Source: Desulfobacteraceae bacterium (lineage in GTDB: Bacteria; Desulfobacterota; DSM-4660; Desulfatiglandales; Desulfatiglandaceae). Taken from it: a stretch of 64,000 bases of DNA. Below, one piece after another: positions 42,968 to 51,205 of the stretch; positions within the stretch are counted from its first letter, which is position 1; each line of letters starts with the position of its first letter. A program made the position numbers and the translations under genes. The notes under the pieces are model-generated. The model was not told where the DNA came from and made no database searches. It saw only the letters and a list, made by a program, of their open reading frames with translations. Where the stretch lies: positions 1-64,000 of the forward strand of contig JAUWMR010000016.1 of NCBI GenBank assembly GCA_030613055.1, written 5' to 3'.

Positions 42968-43126
42968 ATATGAAATTACGGCAAAGATGCGAGATGGGTG
43001 TACCTTCTAATTCGTATGATCTGAAGCACAACGAATAACCCGCGAGCAAGTGTGCCACAGACTGAATATCACGGTTATATTTTTTTATGTTGGAAGTCAA
43101 CGTCTTGTGGTTTTGGTGAGGCCAAC

Positions 43127-43717
43127 ATGAATAAAAACTCGGAAAAAAAATTACGCCTCTATGTTGATGCGTTAGAAAAAACAAATAGACATCTAATGAT
43201 TGCTTTGCGTGAAATGCACAAATATACGGTTTCAATAGAAGAAACCAAACAGGAATTAGTAAATCAATTGAACACCTGTGAAGACCCTTCCGGCACGGCT
43301 GGTTTTGGCAGACAATTGAACGAATCCCCTGTTACTGCTCGTTTGTTAGAACTGATCATTGATATGCCTGAAGAGGATCAGCGAATTTTGTTAGAAGACC
43401 TGGAGGCAAAACTATCTAACGATACAAGAAAAAATACCAGGAAACCATTTAGCATGGTCGTTGACTACGTCGCTAAAGATCGTATCTGTAACGATTTCAT
43501 CAAAGACATAAGTGCTGGGGGGATGTTTATAGAAAACCGCATGCAATTTTTGGTTGGGCAGGAACTTTTACTGACTTTTCCGCTTCCTAATAACAGAAAA
43601 CACATCAAGATTGCAGCCAGAGTTATCAGGACTACTCCTAAGGGAATTGGCGTCAAATTCATTATAGCCGGCAATGAGCAGGAGGAGATGATTAAATCCC
43701 TTTTGGGGATGACTTAG
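43127..43717 (+). CDS. PilZ domain protein (cyclic-di-GMP binding)
   Basis: The 196-residue protein has an N-terminal helical part (about 1-90, LRLYVDALEKTNRHLMIALREM, likely coiled coil) and a C-terminal PilZ domain. The cyclic-di-GMP motifs are RKNTR (RxxxR, about 102-106) and DISAGG (D/NxSxxG, about 127-132). The domain ends in IKIAARVIRTTPKGIGVKFI. The ATG at 43127 follows GGTGAGG. It is monocistronic, with its own promoter, and lies next to an HD-GYP gene that could degrade the same messenger. Its output is unknown. Confidence 0.88.
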   Translation: MNKNSEKKLRLYVDALEKTNRHLMIALREMHKYTVSIEETKQELVNQLNTCEDPSGTAGFGRQLNESPVTARLLELIIDMPEEDQRILLEDLEAKLSNDTRKNTRKPFSMVVDYVAKDRICNDFIKDISAGGMFIENRMQFLVGQELLLTFPLPNNRKHIKIAARVIRTTPKGIGVKFIIAGNEQEEMIKSLLGMT

Positions 43718-43782
43718 CATGGAGGGAGGGAGTGGGTCGTATGCTATCAGGTTCAAATTTCCTTTTTACTTTAAAATGGAAA

Positions 43783-43835
43783 TCCACGCCCATCGAAGAT
43801 CCCGCAATGCGGGGAAGGCCGTGGTTTTAAAATCG
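43783..43835. repeat. 54-bp dispersed repeat with palindromic core (copy 2, inverted)
   Basis: Read on the minus strand it matches 32541-32594 at about 90 percent, from CGATTTTAAAACCA to GGGCGTGGAT, with the hairpin core CCCCGCATTGCGGG. Confidence 0.75.
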
Positions 43836-43913
43836 AAATAAACTAAATAATATAAGATACTTATTTGTATCCTCTGAAGAAATGAGTATTTGGTAAAGAG
43901 GGTGAAAGTACCA

Positions 43914-45407
43914 TTAGAAGTAATGAGCGGAACCCATCATTGCCTTTTGGATATTGTTACCAATTATGTTGAGGTCTTCTACATCCATTCCCAACAGTTC
44001 CCTGGATTTGAGTGCTGAGAGATCCACTTCTTCATCAAAGAGACTATAACCGATATTTCGCGTTAGATAGTTTGAGAGGTTGACAACTAAAATTCCTTTT
44101 TCCGTGGAAGGGGAAAATACATCCCCTTCATGGAATTTTGCAGCTTCAATAAATACCTTGTTGAATCCCCAACGTTGCAGCACAGATTCCCCAAACACAC
44201 AATGGTATTGCTGTACACTTTCCGTGATATCTTGCTTCCTTAGTAATAGCTTCAGGGAAGGCATTTCGGAAAGGGCCTTGATCAAAAGAACTTTTCCAAT
44301 ATCATGCATAAGCCCCATGAGAAAAAAGATTTCAATACTGCCGAGCTCCAGCTTTTTTGCTATTGCCCTTGAACCGTATGCACAGGCAAGAGAGTGTAAC
44401 CAGAGATTTTCAAACAAACGTCTGAACAGAGGGCTCTTCGTTTGATAAAGGCTTTTGTTTGCAATGGCTGAGACCAGTTTATCGACCTGATTTTCGCCCA
44501 AGCGAGAAATTGCGCTTCTCACCGTGTCAATTTCATTGAGTCCCCGGTAATAGGGAGAATTGACTAAGGCTAACAATCGAACGGAAATAACCGCGTCTTT
44601 TTCAACGACCTTTGCAAGATCATTAGCGGTTGCATTTTCATCTTCTAAGACCTTTTTTACCTCCTGATAAATTTGTGGCAAAACAGGCAAATCAAGTTTG
44701 CCCGAATTGAATTTGGCAATGATTCCTTTAAATACAGCATGAAATGAGGCATCCTCTTCTTCCTTACCTTCTCCCTTTTGTTTTGGTATCTGGCTCTTAA
44801 TGGCATCTCCTGGAGTTGGCACGGTCTTTTCAATGAACTCTAAAAATGCATTGGCCAAATTGCTATCAAATTGATTTCCCGACTTTCCATAGATTTCTTC
44901 CAGTGCCTTTTCCATACTCATTGCGGTTCTGAAAGGACGAGCTGAAGTCATGGCGTCATAGCTACTAAAAAGGTTGAGGATTCGAGCACCCAGTGGGATT
45001 TCGTCGCCTTTGAGCCCATCCGGATATCCTGTTCCGTCAAAGGCTTCGTGGTGATGCCGGACAGTGGGTAAAATATCCTTCAGAAATGTCACGTTTGAGA
45101 GGATTTTTTCGGAAATGACCGGATGTTGCTTCACCATAATCATTTCATCACGGGAAAGTTTTCCTTCCTTCTGGATAATACCGTTAGGTAAATAAACCAT
45201 CCCGATATCATGAAACAGACCTGCATAATAAATCTTCTCGAGATTTTCTTTTTCAGCACAATCCAGTTGATTGCAAAAATTCGAGCAATTTTCGGCCACA
45301 CGTTCCGCATGCCCACGCATATATACGTCTTTTTCTTCAATGACCGAGACAAGGGTTCGAATTAATTCATTGAGAAATCGATGAATATCCTTTTTTCCTG
45401 CTTCCAT
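43914..45407 (-). CDS. HD-GYP and HDOD two-domain signalling protein
   Basis: This 497-residue protein has an HD-GYP domain (about 10-190), which in active members cleaves cyclic-di-GMP: HAERV, GLFHDIGMVYLP, HHEAFDGTGYPDGLKGDEI and RPFRTAMSME are all intact. The C-terminal part (about 235-480) is an HDOD domain (LPVLPQIYQEVKKVLEDENA, LALVNSPYYRGLNEIDTVRSAISRLG, GLMHDIGKVLLIK), a helical module common in signalling. No membrane segment is present. The gene is 26 bases downstream of an unknown 352-residue gene on the same strand, and convergent with the PilZ gene. Confidence 0.9.
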   Translation of the reverse strand: MEAGKKDIHRFLNELIRTLVSVIEEKDVYMRGHAERVAENCSNFCNQLDCAEKENLEKIYYAGLFHDIGMVYLPNGIIQKEGKLSRDEMIMVKQHPVISEKILSNVTFLKDILPTVRHHHEAFDGTGYPDGLKGDEIPLGARILNLFSSYDAMTSARPFRTAMSMEKALEEIYGKSGNQFDSNLANAFLEFIEKTVPTPGDAIKSQIPKQKGEGKEEEDASFHAVFKGIIAKFNSGKLDLPVLPQIYQEVKKVLEDENATANDLAKVVEKDAVISVRLLALVNSPYYRGLNEIDTVRSAISRLGENQVDKLVSAIANKSLYQTKSPLFRRLFENLWLHSLACAYGSRAIAKKLELGSIEIFFLMGLMHDIGKVLLIKALSEMPSLKLLLRKQDITESVQQYHCVFGESVLQRWGFNKVFIEAAKFHEGDVFSPSTEKGILVVNLSNYLTRNIGYSLFDEEVDLSALKSRELLGMDVEDLNIIGNNIQKAMMGSAHYF

Positions 45408-45433
45408 ACTTACACCAATGCTGGTCTCAAATG

Positions 45434-46492
45434 CTACGAGCTTGTATAAACCCAGTCATAGACAATGGGTTTCGCGTCGAGGGCATCTACTTTTGGGTGT
45501 AGCAGCTCATTTTCCAGTTTTAGCCAGTTATAAGCAGGTTTTAGTTTCCTGAGTTTTCCATCCTCCGGGGGCTTTGAATATTTAGTATGATTGTAGTATG
45601 CCTCGGAAATACCGATATGAAACCTTTCCGAAGGATAGAGATACTTAGATATGAAAGTTTGAACTTTCATCTCTTCTCGCTGGGCTAAGGCATTGATCTG
45701 TTTCCGCGTTAACTTGATCAGAAAAAACTTTGATACACCCAGTTCAGAATATTTATACATAGCCCTGGACTCGGAACTTGAGACAAACACGGTTGATATG
45801 AAATCCAGATTTCCCAAAAGCTGGGCAGCGATAAGCCCGGCTGTGCGTCTACCGCCTACGCTGTGATGGCAGGCGTAGTATTCAAAAAGCTTGTTCTGGA
45901 GGATACGCGCATCCTCGTCTCCATTTTCATAAAGATTATTCTGGATATACCTGAGCCATTTGGCCAGGTCTTCGGCGGCATCAGCAATAGGCCAGTCAAT
46001 TTTGACATGGAAATGAGTAAGGGAATAGCGGTTTATCTTTTTGACAGAAGGATCCTGTTGAATAAGCAGGGCGTAATCAATGTTCAACAACTTCTCAAGA
46101 AAATCCAAAAACCCCGGGTTTTCAAAGTGCTTGAGGTTCTGATGAAATCGTTTGTATAAGAAAAAGTCGGCTAAATATTCCAGGTTTTTTTTAACTACGC
46201 TGTTTTCAGGGAAAAAGCGAACATAGTTCTTTAATTTTCGGCTGACAACACCCTCGCAGAAGATGACAATAAACCTGCTAAACAGGTCGGATTCCTTTCC
46301 CTTCTTCTTTGATTTCGGTTTCAGTTCGCTTTTGTCTAAGAAGCAGTATTCAACCCCTGTTTTCTTATAATTGTAAAATGAGTCGATGAGGGAAATCTTC
46401 ATTAATCGACGCTCTAAGGCATCTCTCAAGATTTTATAGACTGAACGCCTCAGTTTTTCATAATAAGTAAGCCGTGCTCCGGATCTCCACAT
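45434..46492 (-). CDS. Unrecognised 352-residue protein upstream of the HD-GYP gene
   Basis: No family was recognised. The protein is basic, rich in Lys, Tyr and Phe, with no signal peptide or convincing membrane segment. Visible features are a Lys-rich patch (KPKSKKKGKESD, about 58-70) and a segment HHSVGGRRTAGLIAAQLLGN (about 206-225). A helical middle lies around residues 90-130. AGGTG lies about five bases before the ATG at 46492. It is followed 26 bases later by the HD-GYP/HDOD gene, so the two probably form an operon and a signalling link can be guessed. Confidence 0.75.
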   Translation of the reverse strand: MWRSGARLTYYEKLRRSVYKILRDALERRLMKISLIDSFYNYKKTGVEYCFLDKSELKPKSKKKGKESDLFSRFIVIFCEGVVSRKLKNYVRFFPENSVVKKNLEYLADFFLYKRFHQNLKHFENPGFLDFLEKLLNIDYALLIQQDPSVKKINRYSLTHFHVKIDWPIADAAEDLAKWLRYIQNNLYENGDEDARILQNKLFEYYACHHSVGGRRTAGLIAAQLLGNLDFISTVFVSSSESRAMYKYSELGVSKFFLIKLTRKQINALAQREEMKVQTFISKYLYPSERFHIGISEAYYNHTKYSKPPEDGKLRKLKPAYNWLKLENELLHPKVDALDAKPIVYDWVYTSS

Positions 46493-46914
46493 AAGGCACC
46501 TGAATAATTGTTTTATAGCTCAAGGTTTAAATATTTTTGTTACGAATAAATAAATGGAAATATAGATAAAATGGGCGTAAGTGTCAAGAAAAAAAGAACA
46601 AATTTGAAACAACCTGTCATTTTGTAACCGTTCACCGTACCCTGCAGGAGCGGATTTATCCGCGATTTTCAAATGGCATCAACGTTCCGGGTCGCGGTTA
46701 AAACCGCTCTTACGACAGATTGGCGATTAATGCGGTTAACTATTACGTCATTTTTAATAGGCGACGCAATAAAGTGTTGATGCAGGGTGTATCGTATTAT
46801 ATGATAAAATTTGTAACTCTTCAGCGCTTTGAAAACAGGACAGGCAGGCGCAGACAGGGCAGAACCTGTGAACGCCTGCGATTTTATAATAAGGGGATCG
46901 AGAATATTTTGACT
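46493..46914. other. Intergenic region before mutL with a REP-like palindrome
   Basis: 46647-46718 is a REP-like element: AGGAGCGGATTTATCCGCGA on one side and TCGCGGTTAAAACCGCTCTT on the other, each a hairpin. The frame upstream of the mutL ATG stays open but its codons resemble intergenic sequence and lack MutL similarity. Confidence 0.6.
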
Positions 46915-48636
46915 ATGAATGCCATCAGGATCCTGCCAGAGAAGGTTGCCTCCCAGATTGCGGCTGGTGAGGTTGTTGATAGACCTGCTTCAGTTGTCAG
47001 AGAACTGGTTGATAACAGCCTTGATGCCGGCGCTGATCGAATTACCATAAGCATACAAAATGGAGGAAAGGCCCTTATTAAAGTTGCGGATAATGGTGAG
47101 GGCATGTCCAGAGATGATCTTCTCCTGTCCGTGGAAAGGCATGCTACAAGCAAGATAAAGACGGCATCAGATCTTTTTTCCGTAAAATCTCTGGGTTTCA
47201 GGGGAGAGGCCCTCCCGAGCATTGCTTCTGTATCCAAAATGCAAATCATTTCACGTCCCAGGGACCTGCTCGCAGGACATAAGCTAATGATTTATGGCGG
47301 GAAACTCGGGGCGATCGAGGAGGCCGGGACCCCTTCCGGTACTATTGTCGAAGTGCAGTCGCTTTTTTATAACGTGCCCGCGAGACGGAAGTTCCTGCGG
47401 ACAACGCGGACCGAAACCCGGTATATCATAGATGTCATAACGCGGGTGGCCCTCCCTTTTCCCGCTATTAGCTTCCAGCTGAATGATGCAGAAAAATCGA
47501 TAATGAACCTTCCTGCTTCAAATCAACAACTCCACAGGCTTTCTGTTTTGATGGGAAGGAATTTTGCTGAGTCTGTCACAGAATACCAGGGAGGGAATAG
47601 CGAAGTAATGATCAGGGCCTATTTAGCACCATCTGATCTGGCAAGAACAAGAGGAGATCGCTTGTTTATTTATGTGAACAGTCGAAATATAAGGGATCGA
47701 CTTGTGACAAAGGCTATTATGGAAGGCTATGGTCAGCGTCTTATGAAGGGGCAATACCCTCAGGCCGTTATTTTCATGAAAATTGATCCTTTAAGTGTTG
47801 ATGTCAATGTCCACCCGACCAAACAGGAGGTGCGCTTTCGTAATAGTCGTGCCGTGTTTGACACTGTCGCATCAGTCATTCAAAAGGCATTGGCCTCTTC
47901 ATCTCACACCTTCTTTGGGCCGGTGACAATAAAAGAGAAGGGGATCGCCACTCAAGCGAAAGATCTCAATTTTATGTCTGAGCCTGTATGGCATTATTCG
48001 GAAAGGGGGCAGGATGTTGAAGTTGTGACCTGGTCGGAAGAGGGCAAACAGGAAATTGGTGTGGGGGACGCAGAGGTTATCGGGCAGTTAGGAAACACCT
48101 ATATTCTGTGCCAGACAAAGGACGGGTTCCTTATGGTGGATCAACATGCAGCCCATGAAAGGATCGTGTATGAGAATCTAAAGAAAGGTTTTTCTGCCTC
48201 GCAGATTGAGCGGCAGACGCTGCTGATCCCACATAAGTTAGAATTGAGCGCTAAGGAAAAGCAAATTGTCCTGGAAAAAGGTGGTGAGCTATGCCATGTC
48301 GGTATTGAACTTGAACATTTCGGAGGCAGCACTTTTTTGTTGAGGTCTGTGCCAACCTTATTAAGAAACGTTAAATGGGATGTCTTTATATCTGAACTTA
48401 TAGGAGAAATTGAGGAGGGTAAACTGGAGGATGACAGTGTTTTAGACAGTGTGTTGACCGTTATGGCGTGTCATGGTGCTATCCGGGCAGGATACCACAT
48501 GGCCCGTGAAGAAATGAGTCATTTATTGAGACAGTTGGAGGAGATGGAATTGCCCACGAACTGCCCTCACGGGAGACCAACATTCAAACACTTCACATAT
48601 TATGAAATCGAGAAGATGTTCAAGCGTGTAGTATAA
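46915..48636 (+). CDS. mutL: DNA mismatch repair protein MutL (endonuclease type)
   Basis: MutL couples mismatch recognition by MutS to strand removal. The N-terminal GHKL ATPase has IRILPEKVASQIAAGEVVDR, VRELVDNSLDAGAD, VADNGEGM and LGFRGEALPSIASV. The C-terminal domain carries the nuclease motif DQHAAHERIVYE (DQHAxxExxxxE) and CPHGRPT, so it should nick DNA itself, as in organisms without MutH. The ATG at 46915 begins the canonical MNAIRILP; the length is 573 residues. The ribosome site is weak (AAGGGG is about 18 bases upstream), and a TTG at 46909 is an alternative. Confidence 0.95.
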   Translation: MNAIRILPEKVASQIAAGEVVDRPASVVRELVDNSLDAGADRITISIQNGGKALIKVADNGEGMSRDDLLLSVERHATSKIKTASDLFSVKSLGFRGEALPSIASVSKMQIISRPRDLLAGHKLMIYGGKLGAIEEAGTPSGTIVEVQSLFYNVPARRKFLRTTRTETRYIIDVITRVALPFPAISFQLNDAEKSIMNLPASNQQLHRLSVLMGRNFAESVTEYQGGNSEVMIRAYLAPSDLARTRGDRLFIYVNSRNIRDRLVTKAIMEGYGQRLMKGQYPQAVIFMKIDPLSVDVNVHPTKQEVRFRNSRAVFDTVASVIQKALASSSHTFFGPVTIKEKGIATQAKDLNFMSEPVWHYSERGQDVEVVTWSEEGKQEIGVGDAEVIGQLGNTYILCQTKDGFLMVDQHAAHERIVYENLKKGFSASQIERQTLLIPHKLELSAKEKQIVLEKGGELCHVGIELEHFGGSTFLLRSVPTLLRNVKWDVFISELIGEIEEGKLEDDSVLDSVLTVMACHGAIRAGYHMAREEMSHLLRQLEEMELPTNCPHGRPTFKHFTYYEIEKMFKRVV

Positions 48637-48705
48637 ATGAAAAATTTTTATCAAGAAATACCAGATTCCTAAATGCAATAACCCTGCTTTATTCATAATC
48701 AGGTA

Positions 48706-48750
48706 GGATAACCCCGCGTTCCGCGGGGCAGGCAAAGATTGACCAGATAG
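48706..48750. repeat. Direct repeat left of the toxin-antitoxin-like pair
   Basis: It contains the palindrome CCCCGCGTTCCGCGGGG followed by CAGGCAAAGATTGACC. At least 35 consecutive bases are identical to the copy at 49406-49452, in the same orientation. Confidence 0.9.
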
Positions 48751-48757
48751 TTTTAAT

Positions 48758-49096
48758 CTATAAAATCTCTTTTTCTTCTAAAAATTCCATCGACTCTCTT
48801 ACGAAGTCCTGAATGGATTTCTTTTCATCGATAAATATATGTTCATCAGGGGCATCAATGGGATGGCAATGGTATTTGCCACCTTCAGAGTCATAGCCAT
48901 AAAGCCTTCTGTTTTTGAAAACAAGGGATAGATTGAGCTTTTCTTTTTGAGTATTTCCATATACTTGAATAAACAGCTCATTGTCTATTACCAACTTCAG
49001 GCTGATGATATTATCAGTTCTGTCCTTTTCAACCAATTTCAGATTATGTTTTTCTGCAACATCGTTGAGATCTGTGATAATCGTGCTAATTTTCAT
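48758..49096 (-). CDS. Toxin-like partner of a two-gene module (TumE/DUF6516-like)
   Basis: The 112-residue protein has the pattern of the TumE (DUF6516) toxin family: NELFIQVYGNTQKEKLNLSL, then YGYDSEGGKYHCHPIDAPDEH with the family's His-Pro and late His, and an end VRESMEFLEE. The match is by pattern only. It overlaps the upstream 93-residue gene by 11 bases, a typical antitoxin-then-toxin arrangement. The module is bracketed by direct repeats. If the call is wrong it is an uncharacterised small protein pair. Confidence 0.6.
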   Translation of the reverse strand: MKISTIITDLNDVAEKHNLKLVEKDRTDNIISLKLVIDNELFIQVYGNTQKEKLNLSLVFKNRRLYGYDSEGGKYHCHPIDAPDEHIFIDEKKSIQDFVRESMEFLEEKEIL

Positions 49097-49367
49097 CAGA
49101 AAGGTCTTTCAGCTTTTTTTTAACAGTATTTATCCCATCGAGTGCAAGTTCCCATTCCTGTGCATCTGATTCAACTTCAAAGGTATAGTCCTCCCTCTGG
49201 ACAACATTTGTCTTCTCGAAGATGTCAAAATCCATTCCATATTTTTTCCTGAAAAAATCGTCCATCATTCTATAGCGAGTGAGCCTTCTCAAATAATCTC
49301 TTCTAAGGAAATGCTGAAGATCATCTTCGGTCATTTCATCGAGCTGTTTTTTAAGAGCTGCTTTCAT
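49086..49367 (-). CDS. Antitoxin-like partner of the two-gene module
   Basis: The 93-residue protein is highly charged and helical (MKAALKKQLDEMTEDDLQHF, RRLTRYRMMDDFFRKKYGMD), ending in DAQEWELALDGINTVKKKL. No helix-turn-helix is obvious. CAGGAG lies about nine bases before the ATG at 49367. It is the first gene of the pair and overlaps the toxin-like gene by 11 bases. Size, charge and order fit an antitoxin; the family was not recognised with certainty. Confidence 0.6.
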   Translation of the reverse strand: MKAALKKQLDEMTEDDLQHFLRRDYLRRLTRYRMMDDFFRKKYGMDFDIFEKTNVVQREDYTFEVESDAQEWELALDGINTVKKKLKDLSDEN

Positions 49368-49405
49368 GATTTCATCTCCTGTGATATTCGGGGCTGTTTT
49401 TTGTC

Positions 49406-49452
49406 AGGATTAACCCCGCGTTCCGCGGGGCAGGCAAAGATTGACCGGATAA
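49406..49452. repeat. Direct repeat right of the toxin-antitoxin-like pair
   Basis: This is the near-identical partner of 48706-48750. The promoter of the two-gene module must lie in or next to this copy, since only 38 bases separate it from the antitoxin-like start codon. Confidence 0.9.
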
Positions 49453-49564
49453 TTATTATGTCTGTCCCGCATGTGACGGGATTATCCTTATCAAATATTT
49501 TTCTGTTCTTATATCATGAAATTTATTTTGAATCAAGTTATACAATCGCTTCGCGATTCTATAT

Positions 49565-49717
49565 TCACCTCTCTCCCTCAGCGTAGTTTTCAAACCTGGC
49601 ATATTCTTTTAAGAAGGTTAACCTGAATTGTCCGGTTGGACCGTTTCGCTGTTTGGCTAAGATGATCTCCGCTATGTTTCTGTTTTCAACAGAGGATGGG
49701 TTATAAGGAATATGATC
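49565..49717 (-). pseudogene. dnaB: C-terminal stub of replicative DNA helicase
   Basis: The minus strand reads [20 protein letters not shown] then [19 protein letters not shown] and a TGA at 49567-49565. [14 protein letters not shown] followed by F-L-x-x-Y-x-R-F-E-N is the invariant end of DnaB. The frame is closed by a stop about 50 codons upstream, so only the last tenth of the gene is here. Confidence 0.8.
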
Positions 49718-49746
49718 TTTTCATTCATAATGCATCCAGGACCTAA

Positions 49747-50085
49747 GATCTCCCACCCGCTCTGATCAAGGCAGTGATCCGAGCGGAAAGTTCCTTTGTT
49801 AAAAATGCCATATCAAAAAAGGGGGCCTTAGGGTTGATGCAGCTCATGCCGGGTACTGCAAGGGAAATCAATGTGCTCGATCCTTTAGATCCCCGGGCCA
49901 ATATATTTGGAGGCTCAAGGCTCCTAAGGAAATACCTTGATGAATTCGGCTCTCTAAAGAAAACGTTGATTGCCTATAATGCTGGACCAGGTTGGGTGAG
50001 AAAGAGAAAAGGGATGCCGGGTGAAACAAGGAAATATATCAGAAGGGTAATCCGCTATTACAATATCTACAAGAGGGAGATCTAA
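49747..50085 (+). pseudogene. Lytic transglycosylase (SLT domain), 5'-truncated
   Basis: The frame reads LPPALIKAVIRAESSFVKNA with the catalytic Glu in AESSF, then SKKGALGLMQLMPGTA, NIFGGSRLLRKYLDEFG and LIAYNAGPGWV. This is a nearly whole soluble lytic transglycosylase catalytic domain, which cuts peptidoglycan. A TAA at 49744 directly before LPPAL removes the signal peptide and anything upstream. A GTG at 49774 has no proper ribosome site. Without export the domain could not reach its substrate, so it is called a remnant. Confidence 0.75.
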
Positions 50086-50193
50086 ATACCCAGCGCGTAT
50101 AAAAATCCTTATGGAATGTCAAATTCGAATCAGCAAACAGAAATCAATTAATTCAGTTCCATTCCAGTACCACATTTTGACTGAATCCAACTA

Positions 50194-50224
50194 AATAAAA
50201 AAGCCACCCTGTTTCATGTGGCAT
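50194..50224 (-). terminator. Rho-independent terminator of tRNA-Val
   Basis: On the minus strand GCCAC and GTGGC pair around a 10-base loop and are followed by TTTTTTATTTAG. It lies about 30 bases after the tRNA 3' end. Confidence 0.7.
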
Positions 50225-50252
50225 ATTATCTAAGTGTCTGATTTTATTAAGG

Positions 50253-50327
50253 TGGTGGGCGGTGCGAGATTTGAACTCGCGACTTCCACCGTGTGAGGAT
50301 GGCACTCTCCCGCTGAGTTAACCGCCC
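50253..50327 (-). tRNA. tRNA-Val (CAC)
   Basis: The minus strand forms a full cloverleaf. The acceptor stem is GGGCGGT/ACCGCCC, the D arm AACTCAGCGGGAGAGT, the anticodon arm CCATC-CTCACAC-GGTGG with anticodon CAC, and the T arm GCGAGTTCAAATCTCGC. The 3' CCA is encoded at 50255-50253. Confidence 0.97.
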
Positions 50328-50425
50328 GGACTTTTGGTTGAGTAGTTGAACAGTTGAGTAGTTAAGTGGGATAAAAAGTCAAAACTATGTATACAATATA
50401 CTTTTAGTAGTGTAAATAAAATAAT

Positions 50426-51205
50426 TCAAGCCATTCCCGCATGTTTTTTCATAGCTTCCACCTCCACGGTTTCGAGGTGTCTGTATTTGCCTATCTTTAG
50501 ATCACCCAGCATTAAGGTACCGTAGCTAATCCGTATAAGGTGAATCACTTTATATCCAACAGCCTCCAACATACGCCTTACCAGTCTTGTCCTTCCCAGT
50601 GTAATGGTCATCCTGAGGATACTCTGTTTTGGATTCCGGCTGACCAGATTGACCACAGAGGGACCAGAAGGGCCATCTTCCAGTCGAACGCCTTTTTTAA
50701 GCAGGTTTATGGCCTGATAACTGATCTGGCCTGCTACTGTAACTTTATATGTACGGGATACCCGGTAGCGAGGATGAGTGAGGCGATGAGCCCACTCGCC
50801 ATCATTAGTGAGCAGGAGCAGTCCAAGAGTATCAAAATCAAGGCGTCCAACCGGGTATACCCTTTGATGGATGTCTTTTATAAGATCGGTTATAAGGGGT
50901 CTTCCTTGAGGGTCCCTGAGGGTGCAAATGTAGCCAAAGGGCTTATTGAGCATCAGGTATGTCCGTGCGGAAGGTCCGGGAATTTCCAGGCCATCAACCT
51001 CTATTCGATCAACACCCCAGAGCACCTTGATGCCTGGCTCCGTGACCTGACGCCCTTTTACTGTTACTCTTCCGGATTTGATCCACTCATCGGCTTTCCG
51101 TCTTGAAGTGAGACCGGCCGAAGACAGGACCCTGTTAAGCCTCCGGGCTTGTTCGCCATCACGTGCTGGTTTCCCCTGACGCTTCGTTTTCATCACTCGC
51201 GGCAT
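50426..51205 (-). CDS. rluB: 23S rRNA pseudouridine synthase (RsuA/RluB family)
   Basis: It isomerises a uridine in rRNA to pseudouridine. An N-terminal S4 RNA-binding domain (about 22-70, RRLNRVLSSAGLTSRRKADEWI) is followed by the catalytic domain with YLMLNKPFGYICTLRDP and the active-site D123 in VGRLDFDTLGLLLLTNDG. It ends HLIRISYGTLMLGDLKIGKYR. The exact rRNA position (RluB, RluE, RluF or RsuA) is inferred; RluB is usual beside scpB. The start at 51205 has AAAGGA very close; an ATG at 51193 is possible. It overlaps the end of scpB by about 46 bases. Confidence 0.9.
   Translation of the reverse strand: MPRVMKTKRQGKPARDGEQARRLNRVLSSAGLTSRRKADEWIKSGRVTVKGRQVTEPGIKVLWGVDRIEVDGLEIPGPSARTYLMLNKPFGYICTLRDPQGRPLITDLIKDIHQRVYPVGRLDFDTLGLLLLTNDGEWAHRLTHPRYRVSRTYKVTVAGQISYQAINLLKKGVRLEDGPSGPSVVNLVSRNPKQSILRMTITLGRTRLVRRMLEAVGYKVIHLIRISYGTLMLGDLKIGKYRHLETVEVEAMKKHAGMA

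Noticed and set aside
46720-46914. N-terminal extension of MutL
   Set aside because: The 65 codons lie in intergenic sequence, have no ribosome site and no MutL similarity.
46915-47060. Loss of the catalytic Glu in MutL (VDNS in place of VENS)
   Set aside because: The catalytic Glu is the one in RELV, which is kept; the Asp is a mild change at a neighbouring position.
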